The notes beneath the pieces are model-generated. The model saw only the letters and a list, made by a program, of their open reading frames with translations, made no database searches and was not told where the DNA came from. Below are positions 1 to 8,645 of a DNA stretch of 30,229 nt, in pieces. Position 1 is the first letter of the stretch. Every line of letters starts with the position of its first letter. Source of the stretch: Paulinella micropora (Eukaryota; Cercozoa; Imbricatea; Euglyphida); assembly GCA_009731375.1 (NCBI GenBank), contig BJOX01000172.1, positions 309,451 through 339,679 on the forward strand. The letters are read 5' to 3'. A program made the translations under genes and the position numbers.

Positions 1-308
1 AATAACTAAATTTATTTTTATTTCTTTTGTCCGTTTATAGCGGTGTTTATTCCTGTCTACTAGGATGGGCCGGCCGTTCTCGGCGGTGCCGGACTATACC
101 CCTCCGGGGTGGCACTTTAGGGCGGCCTGGACCCACAAGTGCGATTCTCTCCAGCGGGACAGTTCTGGGTCACAGGATTTGATTTTTTCCGGTAAGTACG
201 AAAATTTGCCTGGTCCTGCGGTGAGGGAAAAAACCACCGGTGGCACCCCTTACCTGACTTGGGTTGGGCAAAAAAGCCGGGTGGGGGGGCTGCACAATGT
301 TTGGCAAC
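1..308. other. No gene recognised
   Basis: An AT-rich start is followed by mixed sequence. Short open frames occur on both strands, but none has a signal peptide, recognisable domain or consistent composition, and they run into the repeats that follow. I see no gene or RNA here. Confidence 0.6.
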
Positions 309-381
309 GGGGAGGGAGAAGGGAGAAGGGAGAAGGGAAGGGAGAGGGGAGAGGGGGGAAGGGAGAAGGGAGGAAAAAAGG
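309..381 (+). repeat. Polypurine G-rich tract (G-quadruplex / H-DNA potential)
   Basis: An unbroken purine run made of GGGAGAA and GGGGAGA units. It contains well over four runs of three or more G separated by short A/G spacers, which fits the usual G-quadruplex pattern on the plus strand. The polypurine/polypyrimidine asymmetry also suits triplex (H-DNA). Only the sequence pattern is seen; in-cell structure is inference. Confidence 0.7.
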
Positions 382-410
382 CAGCGGGTGTATCCGGCCA
401 AACGAATATA

Positions 411-735
411 GCCACCCGACCGGAAAAGCCAGGCCATGTATGCCACCTGGTCGGAAAAGTCAGGCCCCCGTATGCCACCTGGTCGGAAAAGTCAGGCCCC
501 GTAGGCCACCTGGCCGGAAAAGCCCGGCCCCCGTAGGCCACCTGGCCGGAAAAGCCCGGCCCCCGTAGGCCACCTGGCCGGAAAGCCCGGTCTCCGTAGG
601 CCACCTGGCCGGAAAGCCCGGTCTCCGTAGGCCACCTGGCGGAAAAAGCCAGGCCCCGTATGCCACCGGACCGAAAAGGGGGGGGGGTCCATGCCACTCG
701 AGCCCGGCCGACGGGGTCTTTCCGTGCCACCCGGC
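411..735 (+). repeat. 31-32 bp GC-rich minisatellite
   Basis: About eleven tandem units, each opening with GCCAC and then a CTGGCCGGAAAAGCC-like core. Units begin near 411, 442, 474, 505, 537, 569, 600, 631, 662, 693 and 726. The last units are more diverged and one carries a run of G. Spacing alternates between 31 and 32 bp, so the reading frame is not kept between units and the open frames crossing the array are not convincing as protein. Units touch one another without spacers. Confidence 0.85.
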
Positions 736-1024
736 CTGCGAGCTCTCGTCCTGTGGCTTGGCGAACCAGCATCCAGACCCTAGGGGTGGGCGTGCGGTCC
801 CAGTTGGCTAGCCAGCCGAAAAAAGAAGTGTAGCCTCGCGGGTGGAAGACTGTTGGCTGCTAGCCACACCCCCCTGGGTGGCTCTGGCGCCCGACGCTAG
901 CTCTCGAACTATTCTTTTTACTCAGGACGACGCAGGGCTTGTTTGAGCTGAGCCAGCCAGCCAGCCGTGGAGTGCGTGTCTGTCGGCCGGCGCTAGCTAC
1001 CCGCTCCCTCGGTGCAGCGCCGGC
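736..1024. other. 3' flank of the minus-strand gene; nothing recognised
   Basis: Mixed-composition sequence downstream of the minus-strand stop codon, with short GCCA-type runs (three to four CAGC units near 951-965). No canonical AATAAA on the minus strand is visible close to the stop, so the transcript end cannot be placed. Confidence 0.5.
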
Positions 1025-2104
1025 CTAGTCTGGCTGGCTGGCTAGCCACCAGGCGGCGGCCGCCTGGGCGGCCAGCGCGAGCCACGAGAGCGCCCCGGCC
1101 GCGCGTCGGGCCGAGCTGGCCTCCTCACCACGGGGCGCGGTCGCGCTCGGGTCGGGGCTGGCGGCGGGGCTGGGGCTGGCCGCGGGGCTGGGCGGGGGCA
1201 CGCAAACCGCCAAAACAGACTGGCGCGCCGGCCCGGCCGACCAGGCGGCCGCCAGAGTAAGGTCGGAGTACAGGCTCACCTGGGCGTTGTGCAGGAGCAG
1301 CAGGACCTCGTCGTCCGCCGCCGACAGGCACAGGTGCCGGGCCGTGGCCGTGAGTTGTGAAGCGTTGGCGCCCTTGGCGAGCAGGGAGCAGCCCCCCCCG
1401 CCGCCGCGGCAGTGCCAGACCTCCGCCGTAAACTGTGAGTCGCCTGGCTCGACGCCGCGCAGCGCGTAGGTCACGTCCTGGCCCCACGGCAGCGGCGCCC
1501 GCAGGCCCTTGCGCGCGAGCTCGGGGACCGCCAGGCTGTAGTTCTGGCCCGGCCGCAGCTGCGGCCAGTCGGTGGGCGCGGACGTGACCCCCGACGGTGA
1601 AGGCGAATGGCTGGTGAGCGCAGAATCCTGGGGCGGCAGTGGCGACGGCCGCGGCTGGCCGGGGGGGCACGCCTCGGCCGTGACATAGGGCAGCGTCACG
1701 AACGTGTTGATCCGGGCCAGACCCGCTGGCACAGCAGTGGTGGCCGTGAAGGACACGTTGTACGTCCCCAGCAGGTCGTCAGTCGAGTTACAGTCGTGGC
1801 CGAACCACACCTCGCCGTGCTGGTCCCGGGTGAGCACTCTGGTCTGCGTGCGCCAGAGTCCGTCGTTAGCCCAGGCTGCTGTGTGCATTACTTGTTGCGA
1901 ACGGACGCTCAGCGAGTCGCCGGCTCGGTAGGCCAGGGAATGTAGGTAGAAGGCATAGGCGTAGGGTGCACGCACCTGGTAGCAGAGGGTGTCCCCCAGC
2001 GCGAGATCTTCCACGTAGTTCAGGCCCGGCACGACCTCGGGGCAGCTCGCTGAGCCAAGCCAGCCGAAGCTTACTACGAGCCAGTACGCAACGGAAAGCA
2101 CCAT
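1025..2104 (-). CDS. Secreted or membrane-anchored protein with two tandem related domains
   Basis: A 359-residue protein not assigned to a named family. Residues 1-20 form a signal peptide (MVLSVAYWLVVSFGWLGSAS) with likely cleavage before C21. Two related domains follow, about 21-146 and 180-301. Each opens with PGxNY (PGLNY at 26, PGQNY at 185), has a GDS exactly 36 residues later (62 and 221), and ends at a Cys followed by Pro-rich sequence (C146, C301). This points to an internal duplication, probably of a beta-sandwich. Sequons are at N106, N116, N188 and N247. Ser/Pro linkers cover about 147-178 and 302-325. A hydrophobic stretch at 336-354 ends four residues before the C-terminus and could be a GPI-anchor signal or a membrane span. 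The start is the only Met giving a signal peptide. It is divergent from the plus-strand gene at 2455 and shares its high-GC codon use. A surface adhesin or matrix role is inferred from architecture only. Confidence 0.75.
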   Translation of the reverse strand: MVLSVAYWLVVSFGWLGSASCPEVVPGLNYVEDLALGDTLCYQVRAPYAYAFYLHSLAYRAGDSLSVRSQQVMHTAAWANDGLWRTQTRVLTRDQHGEVWFGHDCNSTDDLLGTYNVSFTATTAVPAGLARINTFVTLPYVTAEACPPGQPRPSPLPPQDSALTSHSPSPSGVTSAPTDWPQLRPGQNYSLAVPELARKGLRAPLPWGQDVTYALRGVEPGDSQFTAEVWHCRGGGGGCSLLAKGANASQLTATARHLCLSAADDEVLLLLHNAQVSLYSDLTLAAAWSAGPARQSVLAVCVPPPSPAASPSPAASPDPSATAPRGEEASSARRAAGALSWLALAAQAAAAWWLASQPD

Positions 2105-2454
2105 CCCCGGCTAGGTGGTGCTTCGCCGGACGCGCGGGAGGTCCAATGCGTTCGTTGTTCTTTGTGTAGGCGGGCTGCTGGCCGGGAGTGGGGGGTGGGA
2201 GCGTAGGGGGGATAGCAAAGCCGAGGAGAGAGAGAGAGCAGAAAGACCCCCCCCCTCCCCCGTGCGTAGTAGCTCCCTCGCCCCCGCGTGCCACTCTGCC
2301 GCCCTTTTCTCGACGCAGGAAGTGTGCCACTACCCCTTCCCTTCCCCGCACTTCTTCATACCTTTGCTTGTTCCGCCAAAGCACACGAGAGAAAAAAAGA
2401 GCCTCTCTTTCCCGGCTAAGCGCCAACCGCACGGTGGAGCCAATCTTCTCTGCT
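2105..2454. promoter_or_regulatory. Shared intergenic region of a divergent gene pair
   Basis: These 350 bp separate two start codons pointing away from each other, so both promoters and 5' leaders should lie here. Visible elements are a GA run near 2225-2241, a C-rich tract at about 2246-2259 and pyrimidine-rich stretches near 2326-2350. No TATA box is obvious. The plus-strand frame stays open upstream to about 2188, but the only Met codon giving a signal peptide is at 2455. Bidirectional regulation is inferred from the arrangement. Confidence 0.45.
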
Positions 2455-5400
2455 ATGCGGGTTCCTGGGTGGTGGTGGTGGTGGTGGCTAACGGCGCCGG
2501 TTGTGGCGGATCTCTCGGAGCTAGGGGGCGTAAGATCTGTTCCGCTGGTGCTGGACACGCTCGATCTGGGCACGGGTGCCAATTATCCCTGGCCGGTGCC
2601 ACTGGGGCGGGCCAGGCATTGCCGGAAGTGGATCCCCCCGCCCTCCGCCGCGAACCAGAGCATACAAGTGCTGATCTTCTGTAGCGAGAGCGCCGGGATC
2701 CTGGACGGCTGCGAGGCTACTGCGACCGACGCGGAGGTACATGCACGTGTCTGTTCTCCGTTGGACCTGTGGGCCCTGCAGAGCAAACATGGGCACGCGC
2801 TGGGTTGGACCGTTGGCCCCGCGAACGCGACCCGCTTTTCTAATTGGACGTGGCAGCAGAGCATGATCGCGTTCGGCCGCAACCAGAGCTTCGCTCAGGA
2901 CGCCCAACTGGATTCGCTGTTTACTTCGAACGTGGGCGACCTGTTGCTCTTTCCTTTGTACGCACTCGGCGCCTACATCCGGAAAGAGGTGGACGTCTTC
3001 TACTGGTCGGTGCTACGTTGTTTCTACCAAGAGAGTGAGAGTGGCTCCGGCGGCGGCTGGCGCTACTGCTGCGCTCGGCTCAATAACCAAGAATTGCCAG
3101 GCAAGCATTGGGCCTGGGAAGAATGCCTAGACCTGCCCCTCCGTTTTACGGGCGGAGGAGACAACACGGCGGAGAGCTGTGCCGGCTCGGGGCTGAGCTT
3201 CTGTCAGCGTGAGTACGAGTGGGTTAGTAACTCGGGCAGGGGGCCCGGGTCCTATGCCAACCTGTCGTATAGGTGTAATTTCTACTGTCGCTGGCCCTGC
3301 CGCGGCAACTTGCCCGAGTCGGCGTGCGCGAGCCCCGCCGACGCCGAGCCGCGCCTGAACTGCACCGACTCGCCGGCGCTGCGCGCCCGGGCGTGTGCGG
3401 GGGACCTGCTGAGCGACGCCGGCACGCCCTGCCGGGCGGGCGAGCTGGCGTTGGCCACCCGGGCGCCGGCAGTGCGCAGCGTGGCCGGCGGCGCCACTGC
3501 GCTCGGCTTCTGTACGCCGGGCCAGGTCAGCTGCGGCCTGGCGCAGTGCCGCTGCTGGGCCGGCGAGACAGGAGAGCCGGGGTGCTGCGCCGCCCACGTC
3601 TTTTGTCATGGACACGGGCGCCTGTGCGAACGTGGGGCCTGGCCCGGGCCGGCGGGCGCGGCGCCGTACCACGAGCCGCCCGCCGCGGTGTGCGTCTGCG
3701 ACCCCGGGTACGTGGGCGAGCGCTGCGAGGAACGGGTGCCGCCAGGCACGGGCTGCCACCTGTCGGCGCGCGTGCGCGAGCTGCGCGCCAACGTGGCGGA
3801 CCTGTGGCCCTCGGCCTCGTCCTCGGCCACCGCCACGCCCAGCGCCACGCCCAGCGTGAGCCGGACGCCGAGCGGCACGCGGACACGCAGCCTAACGCCG
3901 AGCGGCACGCGGACACGCAGCCTGACGCCCAGCGTGAGCCGTTCACCGAGCGGCAGTCGCACGGCGACACGCACTTCTAGCCGTACCTCCTCGCCGAGCG
4001 TGACGCCGAGCGAGCGGCCGGGCCTGCTGCTGCGCAGCGCGGCGCGGGGCTGGTGCCTGCGGCCGCTGGACCTGGTCTGGGCGCTCTGTCCCCTGGAGCT
4101 GCCGGCGCAGAAGGCGTGGGCCGTCAACTGGGCGCTGGGCCGCGTGTGGTACGGGGCGCAGCGGCTGCTGGCGCCGGCGGAGTACTGGCGCCAGTGCCTG
4201 GCGTACCAGTACGAGCGCGAGGCGGCCGACGGGGCGGTGCGGTGCGAGCACGGCTTCGGCACCAACTGGACCAGCGACGGCGCCGTGGCGCCGGACGACC
4301 GGCTGCAGTGGCTGCGGGACGAGTGCGGCGACGACGTGCTGGCGCCGCGGGGCGCGGCGTCCACGCTCGTGCGGTCGTCCGCCGGCTGGTCGCTGGAGGC
4401 CGCCCCGGCTGCGAGCGGCGCCGCCTGGCACAACTTGGTGTACTCGTGCGGCGGCGGGCGGCGGGCGCTGCGCGAACCGGCGCGGCTGGGCGACGTGGCG
4501 CGGGCCGGCGCGGCCGGCTGGGCGGCGCTGGTGCTGGTGGAGGTGCCCCTGGGCGCGAGCGTGTCGGTGTCGCCCACGCCGTCGCTGCGGGACGAGCCCT
4601 GGGTGCTGCGCAACAACGACGGGCTGTGCTTCTGGCCCCAGCGCCTGCTGTGGCAGCAGCTGCCCCTGTTCGCGGCCTGCCCGCCGCCGCCGGCCACCCG
4701 GGCGCAGGAGCTGCAGCTGGCCGTGCACGTGCACAATGGGCACGTGGAGTGGCCGGCGGCGGGCGCGACCGTGGCCGGCTACCAGCCCCTGCAACTAGCC
4801 CTGGCCCTCCGTGCCGCCGCGGCGCCGTGCGAGCCCCCGGCGGGGGCGGGCTCGAACGCGCAGTGGCAGCCCAACGACTACCGGGACGCGGGGCAGGCCG
4901 TGTTCCTCGAGGTCACGCCCGGGGGCCACTTCCGCCTCGCGCCGGGCGCGTGCGAGTCGCAGCTGCTGCTGGGCCCGGCCGGTTTCCAGGCGCGCTCGCT
5001 GTGCGCCGACGGGGGCTGCCTGCTGACGCCGGCGAGGCCCGGGGAGCCGCCCACGCGCACGCCCAGCCGCACGGCGTCGGGGTCGGCCACGCCCAGCCGC
5101 ACGGCGTCCGCGTCGCCCGCGGCGAGCACGAGCGCGACGGCGACGGCGACGCCCACGCCCCCGCGCTCGCCCACGCCCAGCCGGAGCCAGGGGGCCTCCG
5201 ACAGCGCCAGCGCCTCGGCCAGCACGAGCGCGTCGCGGTCGGCGTCGGCCTCCCGCCCGGCCAGCCCCTCCGCCTCCCGCTCGGCCAGCGTGTCGCCCAC
5301 GCGCACGGCCGTGTCCGCCAGCCCGTCGCCGCGCGCCCTGCCGCCGGAGCTGCTGGCCGGCCCCGTCAACCTGGTCAGCTCCGCCGTGGACTTCCCGGGT

Positions 5401-5955
5401 ACCGAAGCGCTGGCGTGGGCCGCGGGCGCCGACGTGTGGGCGACCACGTACGCCGCGCAGGGGCTGGACCCGCGCCTGCAGGTGGCGGCGGAGCTGCGCG
5501 CGCGGCACCAGTGGGAGGTGGTGCCCGACGAGGCCCGCCTCCTGTACTGGCTGCGCTACTGGCCCGCGGACCAGTACCTCGCGTGCGGCCAGGCCGGCCG
5601 GCCTTGCTACCTGGTCGAGGGCCTTGACAACGCCACTCGGTGGCTGTTGCAGCCCTACGGGCCCGTGTTCGCCAGGCTCGCGGCCCGCGCTGGCCGCTTG
5701 TACATGCTGACCGCGCTCTGCGCTGGTGGTCCCTGTGGCTGCCTCCAGACCACGGACGGCGTGCTGTCGCGGGGTATTGTATGTGTGTATGTGTGTATGT
5801 ATGTATGTATGTGTATGTATCATACTATCACTACCCGGAGTGTGAGTATTGATTTTAAAATCAATATCAATATTGATCAAAAATCAATATCCATATTGAA
5901 GAAAATATTGATTTTATATAGCAGATTTTGCTGCTGGGCAGGCAATGTAACTTAA
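2455..5955 (+). CDS. Large secreted Cys- and Trp-rich protein with EGF-like motif and Ser/Thr/Pro linkers
   Basis: As read, a 1166-residue protein without introns. The start at 2455 gives a signal peptide whose core is six consecutive Trp (MRVPG, then W6, then LTAPVVA), with likely cleavage before DLSEL. An N-terminal Cys/Trp-rich region (about 20-380) has sequons at NQS (N67), NAT, NWT, NQS, NLS and NCT. An EGF-like motif spans C384-C424, ending CVCDPGYVGERCEE. Linker 1 (about 453-522) repeats TPS, SRTPSGTRTRS and similar; linker 2 (about 863-961) is similar. Between them, two segments start alike (LRSAARGWCL near 528; LRNNDGLCF near 718), reminiscent of ricin-B-type lectin subdomains but unproven. 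A last globular part runs to about 1106. From codon 1107 the frame enters a TATG/TGTG microsatellite and AT-rich repeat, so the final 60 residues are doubtful: an intron could begin at the GT at 5774, or the true 3' end may be lost. A cell-surface or matrix role is inferred. Confidence 0.75.
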   Translation: MRVPGWWWWWWLTAPVVADLSELGGVRSVPLVLDTLDLGTGANYPWPVPLGRARHCRKWIPPPSAANQSIQVLIFCSESAGILDGCEATATDAEVHARVCSPLDLWALQSKHGHALGWTVGPANATRFSNWTWQQSMIAFGRNQSFAQDAQLDSLFTSNVGDLLLFPLYALGAYIRKEVDVFYWSVLRCFYQESESGSGGGWRYCCARLNNQELPGKHWAWEECLDLPLRFTGGGDNTAESCAGSGLSFCQREYEWVSNSGRGPGSYANLSYRCNFYCRWPCRGNLPESACASPADAEPRLNCTDSPALRARACAGDLLSDAGTPCRAGELALATRAPAVRSVAGGATALGFCTPGQVSCGLAQCRCWAGETGEPGCCAAHVFCHGHGRLCERGAWPGPAGAAPYHEPPAAVCVCDPGYVGERCEERVPPGTGCHLSARVRELRANVADLWPSASSSATATPSATPSVSRTPSGTRTRSLTPSGTRTRSLTPSVSRSPSGSRTATRTSSRTSSPSVTPSERPGLLLRSAARGWCLRPLDLVWALCPLELPAQKAWAVNWALGRVWYGAQRLLAPAEYWRQCLAYQYEREAADGAVRCEHGFGTNWTSDGAVAPDDRLQWLRDECGDDVLAPRGAASTLVRSSAGWSLEAAPAASGAAWHNLVYSCGGGRRALREPARLGDVARAGAAGWAALVLVEVPLGASVSVSPTPSLRDEPWVLRNNDGLCFWPQRLLWQQLPLFAACPPPPATRAQELQLAVHVHNGHVEWPAAGATVAGYQPLQLALALRAAAAPCEPPAGAGSNAQWQPNDYRDAGQAVFLEVTPGGHFRLAPGACESQLLLGPAGFQARSLCADGGCLLTPARPGEPPTRTPSRTASGSATPSRTASASPAASTSATATATPTPPRSPTPSRSQGASDSASASASTSASRSASASRPASPSASRSASVSPTRTAVSASPSPRALPPELLAGPVNLVSSAVDFPGTEALAWAAGADVWATTYAAQGLDPRLQVAAELRARHQWEVVPDEARLLYWLRYWPADQYLACGQAGRPCYLVEGLDNATRWLLQPYGPVFARLAARAGRLYMLTALCAGGPCGCLQTTDGVLSRGIVCVYVCMYVCMCMYHTITTRSVSIDFKININIDQKSISILKKILILYSRFCCWAGNVT
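5779..5820 (+). repeat. (TATG/TGTG)n microsatellite
   Basis: A short TGTA/TGTG run directly after the well-supported coding part of the plus-strand gene. It lies in the open frame but gives only Cys-Val-Tyr-Met low complexity, so it probably belongs to an intron or 3' UTR. Confidence 0.8.
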
Positions 5956-6890
5956 AAAACTCACCTAGTGGCAGCGGATACCTTGAATTCAGCTTTCAAT
6001 ACTTAAAAAAAAAATAAAAAATCAATATTTTTATAAGAAAAAATCAATATTTTTTTCAAGGATATTGATTGCTCCTGTTTTCAATATCTTTCACTGGTGG
6101 CCAGGCATACGTAAGGTTCTAAGTCCCAGCAATATTAAAAAAAAAATTGAAATACAACTTTTTTGCAATATTAATATTACATCAATTTCAATATTTTCAA
6201 TAAGAACATTGCAAAAAAGCAATATTAATATTGCATCAATTTCAATATTTTCAATATTAAGATTGCAAAAAAGCAATATTAATATTGCATCAATTTCAAT
6301 ATTTTCAATTTTAATATTGCTCTTTTGCAATATTGCTCTTTTGCAATATTGCTCTTTTGCAATAGTAATATTGCATCAATTTTAATATTACATCAATTTC
6401 AATATTTTCAATTTTAATATTGCTCTTTTGCAATATTAATATTGCTTTTGTTCAATATTAACATTGCCTCAATACATTCAATATTTTCAATATTAATATT
6501 GAAAAAAAGCAATATTAATATTGCATCAATTTCAATATTTTCAATATTAATATTGCAAAAAAGCAAAATTAATATTGCATCAATTTCAATATTTTCAATA
6601 TTAATATTGCAAAAAAGCAATATTAATATTGCATCAATGTCAATATTTTCAATTTAATTGCTCTTTTGCAATATTAATATTGCATCAATTTCAATATTTT
6701 CCATATTAATATTGCAAAAAAGCAATATTAATATTGCATCAATTTCAATATTTTCAATTTTAATATTGCTCTTTTGCAATATTAATATTGCATCAATTTC
6801 AATATTTTCAATTTTAATATTACTTTTGCAATATTAATATTGCATCAATTTCAATATTTTCAATATTAATATTGCAAAAAAGCAATTAAC
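5848..6890 (+). repeat. 54 bp AT-rich minisatellite with palindromic cores
   Basis: Diverged AAAATCAATAT-type sequence (5848-6150) leads into a clear array. The marker GCATCAATTT recurs at about 6233, 6287, 6373, 6523, 6577, 6631, 6682, 6736, 6790 and 6842, mostly 54 bp apart. Each unit contains the 16 bp perfect palindrome GCAATATTAATATTGC, or one broken by an A6 run. Small variants are spacing shifts of 2-3 bp and a CTCTTTTGC form replacing CAAAAAAGC, which is the inverted version of that segment. Because 54 is a multiple of three the frames stay open, but the peptides are I/N/S/F repeats and are not taken as genes. Confidence 0.9.
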
Positions 6891-7703
6891 CCTTACCCGG
6901 AGGCTTCGCCAATACCTCAAGTACTAATCTAAACTCAAGCAAAGGGGTGAGCACGTACACTCGTGGTCCATTACTTATGATCCGGCCAGTCAAGTTACGT
7001 GGCGCGTCTGTTGGCGCCTTTTCTCATTAAAGTTGTTGTAGTGTGTTGAGAGTGTAGTAGCTATCATAGATTGCTTTATTAATAACAGTAGTCGAACATC
7101 AAGTACTACACTTTCATCTTCAATTATCACACCTCACCAACTCACAATCTACGTTCATAGTACTAGTGTTCGTACTTTGCAACCCAAGTCTGCAAACAAG
7201 TAGAAATCTACGTAAGTAAACGAAGTAACCTCTCAGCTATTTACTAGTATTTCACCTGTGCAGCCATAGCTATTTACTAGGACTTTATGCAGCCATAGAG
7301 ACTTTTAATAAGAGTTCGTTGTGTATTTATCACTTGGGGTTGTATCCAAACTCACAATTTGAATTTTCCTTTCAAGTGGAAACTGCATACACTAGTTTTG
7401 TGTGCCCTGGCGACAGGTTGATTTGGAAGCACCTCCTACAAGGAAGGTCCTACTCAACAAACGTAGGAGATCAGAGATAATCAAAAACACATATGTGATG
7501 AAGATCGTTCACCTGTCTTTGCATTTTTGTGTCGTCTCTCTGTTCTTTTACATTCTATGCAGTCAACCAACACAGTATGTGTCTGGTTTTGTTTGTGTTA
7601 GGGTCACCCCCTTATCACCCAGCAAGATCACCCTCTCTGCTTGAAGCTGGGGTGTATTCAGCATTTGACGAATTAGGGCTCCAAGGATGGAAAAGGAAGT
7701 GAT
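6891..7703. other. Unique intergenic sequence; no gene recognised
   Basis: Balanced composition with stops in all frames. A short tandem duplication lies at about 7237-7304, where AGCTATTTACTAG followed by TGCAGCCATAG occurs twice about 31 bp apart. An open frame at 7402-7644 has one possible hydrophobic stretch (IVHLSLHFCVVSLFFYILC) but no other support. An LTR was considered near 7030-7400 but no second copy exists in the window. Confidence 0.5.
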
Positions 7704-8119
7704 GTGCGTGCGGCACCAGAACATAAGTGGAAGTTCGTGTGGAAAACTGAGCATGTGCCGCACCGCCCTGAATGTTCAGAGCATGTTGAGTTGGATACTT
7801 CGACTCATCAGGGATCAGTCACGGTGGCATTGGGACGGGGAGGCAAAGTTTGGATCATTGGTCGGAGCCCCGTTAATCTGTATTATCCAGTACCGCAGTC
7901 CAGAAACTGCAGAAAGGGAAGAGGACTCACAGTCAGGCAAAGTATTAATAGCACAGATTCAAGCCGGGGGCACGTGCACAGAGCGAACTAGCAGTTGATG
8001 CTGATTTATTAATAGCATTTTGTGGGTGTTGTAGCATCAAGTTGATTCAACCGCTATTCGGCAAGATTGCTGCAGAAGCGGCTCGGATGCCAATCCCCAA
8101 GACACTGCCATCGGATTAA
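7704..8119 (+). pseudogene. Possible decayed ORF in two frames, unrecognised
   Basis: Frame one (7704-7991) gives 95 residues with protein-like composition (for example GSVTVALGRGGKVWIIGR). A second frame (7952-8119) overlaps its end and gives 55 residues ending PIPKTLPSD before a TAA, with segments such as LLIAFCGCCSIKLIQPLFGK that look like real protein. A frameshift near 7957-7990 would join them. No family is recognised. It could be a remnant of a mobile-element or host gene, or chance. Confidence 0.2.
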
Positions 8120-8645
8120 TGAGGCGCCTCATGCTGCTCAGAGTCACGACTCACTGATCAAACAAACTTTTTCATCAAAAAGTCCGATGTGTCACGGTTT
8201 CAGACGTGTCTGCACTGAAGAGCTGAGTGCAAGAGAAATTTGTTCAGATTATTATGGAGATTTTGCGAAGGTTGAGTGATTCAGTGATTACATTATATAT
8301 GATATATTAATATATATCATAGTACTACAATATAATATGAAGTTCATGGGGTCAGAAGAACCTGGGTGTCTTCAACCAGAAATTACTACACCCCAGCCAG
8401 GTGATTTGAAAGCTATTGATCAGCGCTTATGCCATCAAGATGCTTACGGTGTGAAGGACATCACACAGTCATTTTGCGTTTTATCTCGCCCTAGAAGACA
8501 AGCCGCTTTCGAAAAAGAAAAGGGCTAGCGGGACACTTGAAAAAGAATTAGTAGGTCGTTCTCCAAAGGCTGTGAAGAAACTTAGTAATGGCTCGGAAAT
8601 ACATCATTCTTCCGTTTATTTACAGTACTAGTGAAAGTAGTTATT
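8120..8645. other. Unique sequence with an AT palindrome and a short ORF
   Basis: It contains a near-perfect AT palindrome around 8298-8325 (TATATGATATATTAATATAT flanked by complementary bases). An open frame follows at 8337-8528 (63 residues, including PRRQAAFEKEKG) with no recognised family. Nothing else is supported. Confidence 0.4.

Noticed and set aside
411-735. CRISPR-like array
   Set aside because: Units are contiguous and no unique spacers separate them; the genome is eukaryotic.
65-772. Overlapping open frames on both strands across the minisatellite
   Set aside because: Unit length 31-32 is not a multiple of three, so no frame encodes a consistent repeat peptide.
2188-2454. N-terminal extension of the large plus-strand protein
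   Set aside because: It would need a GTG start and would bury the clear signal peptide at 2455; the composition is basic/Pro-rich leader-like.
7029-7420. LTR of a retrotransposon starting TGTTG with a TGGCGACAGG primer-site-like sequence near 7409
   Set aside because: No second LTR, polypurine tract or pol gene in the window; the primer-site similarity is weak.
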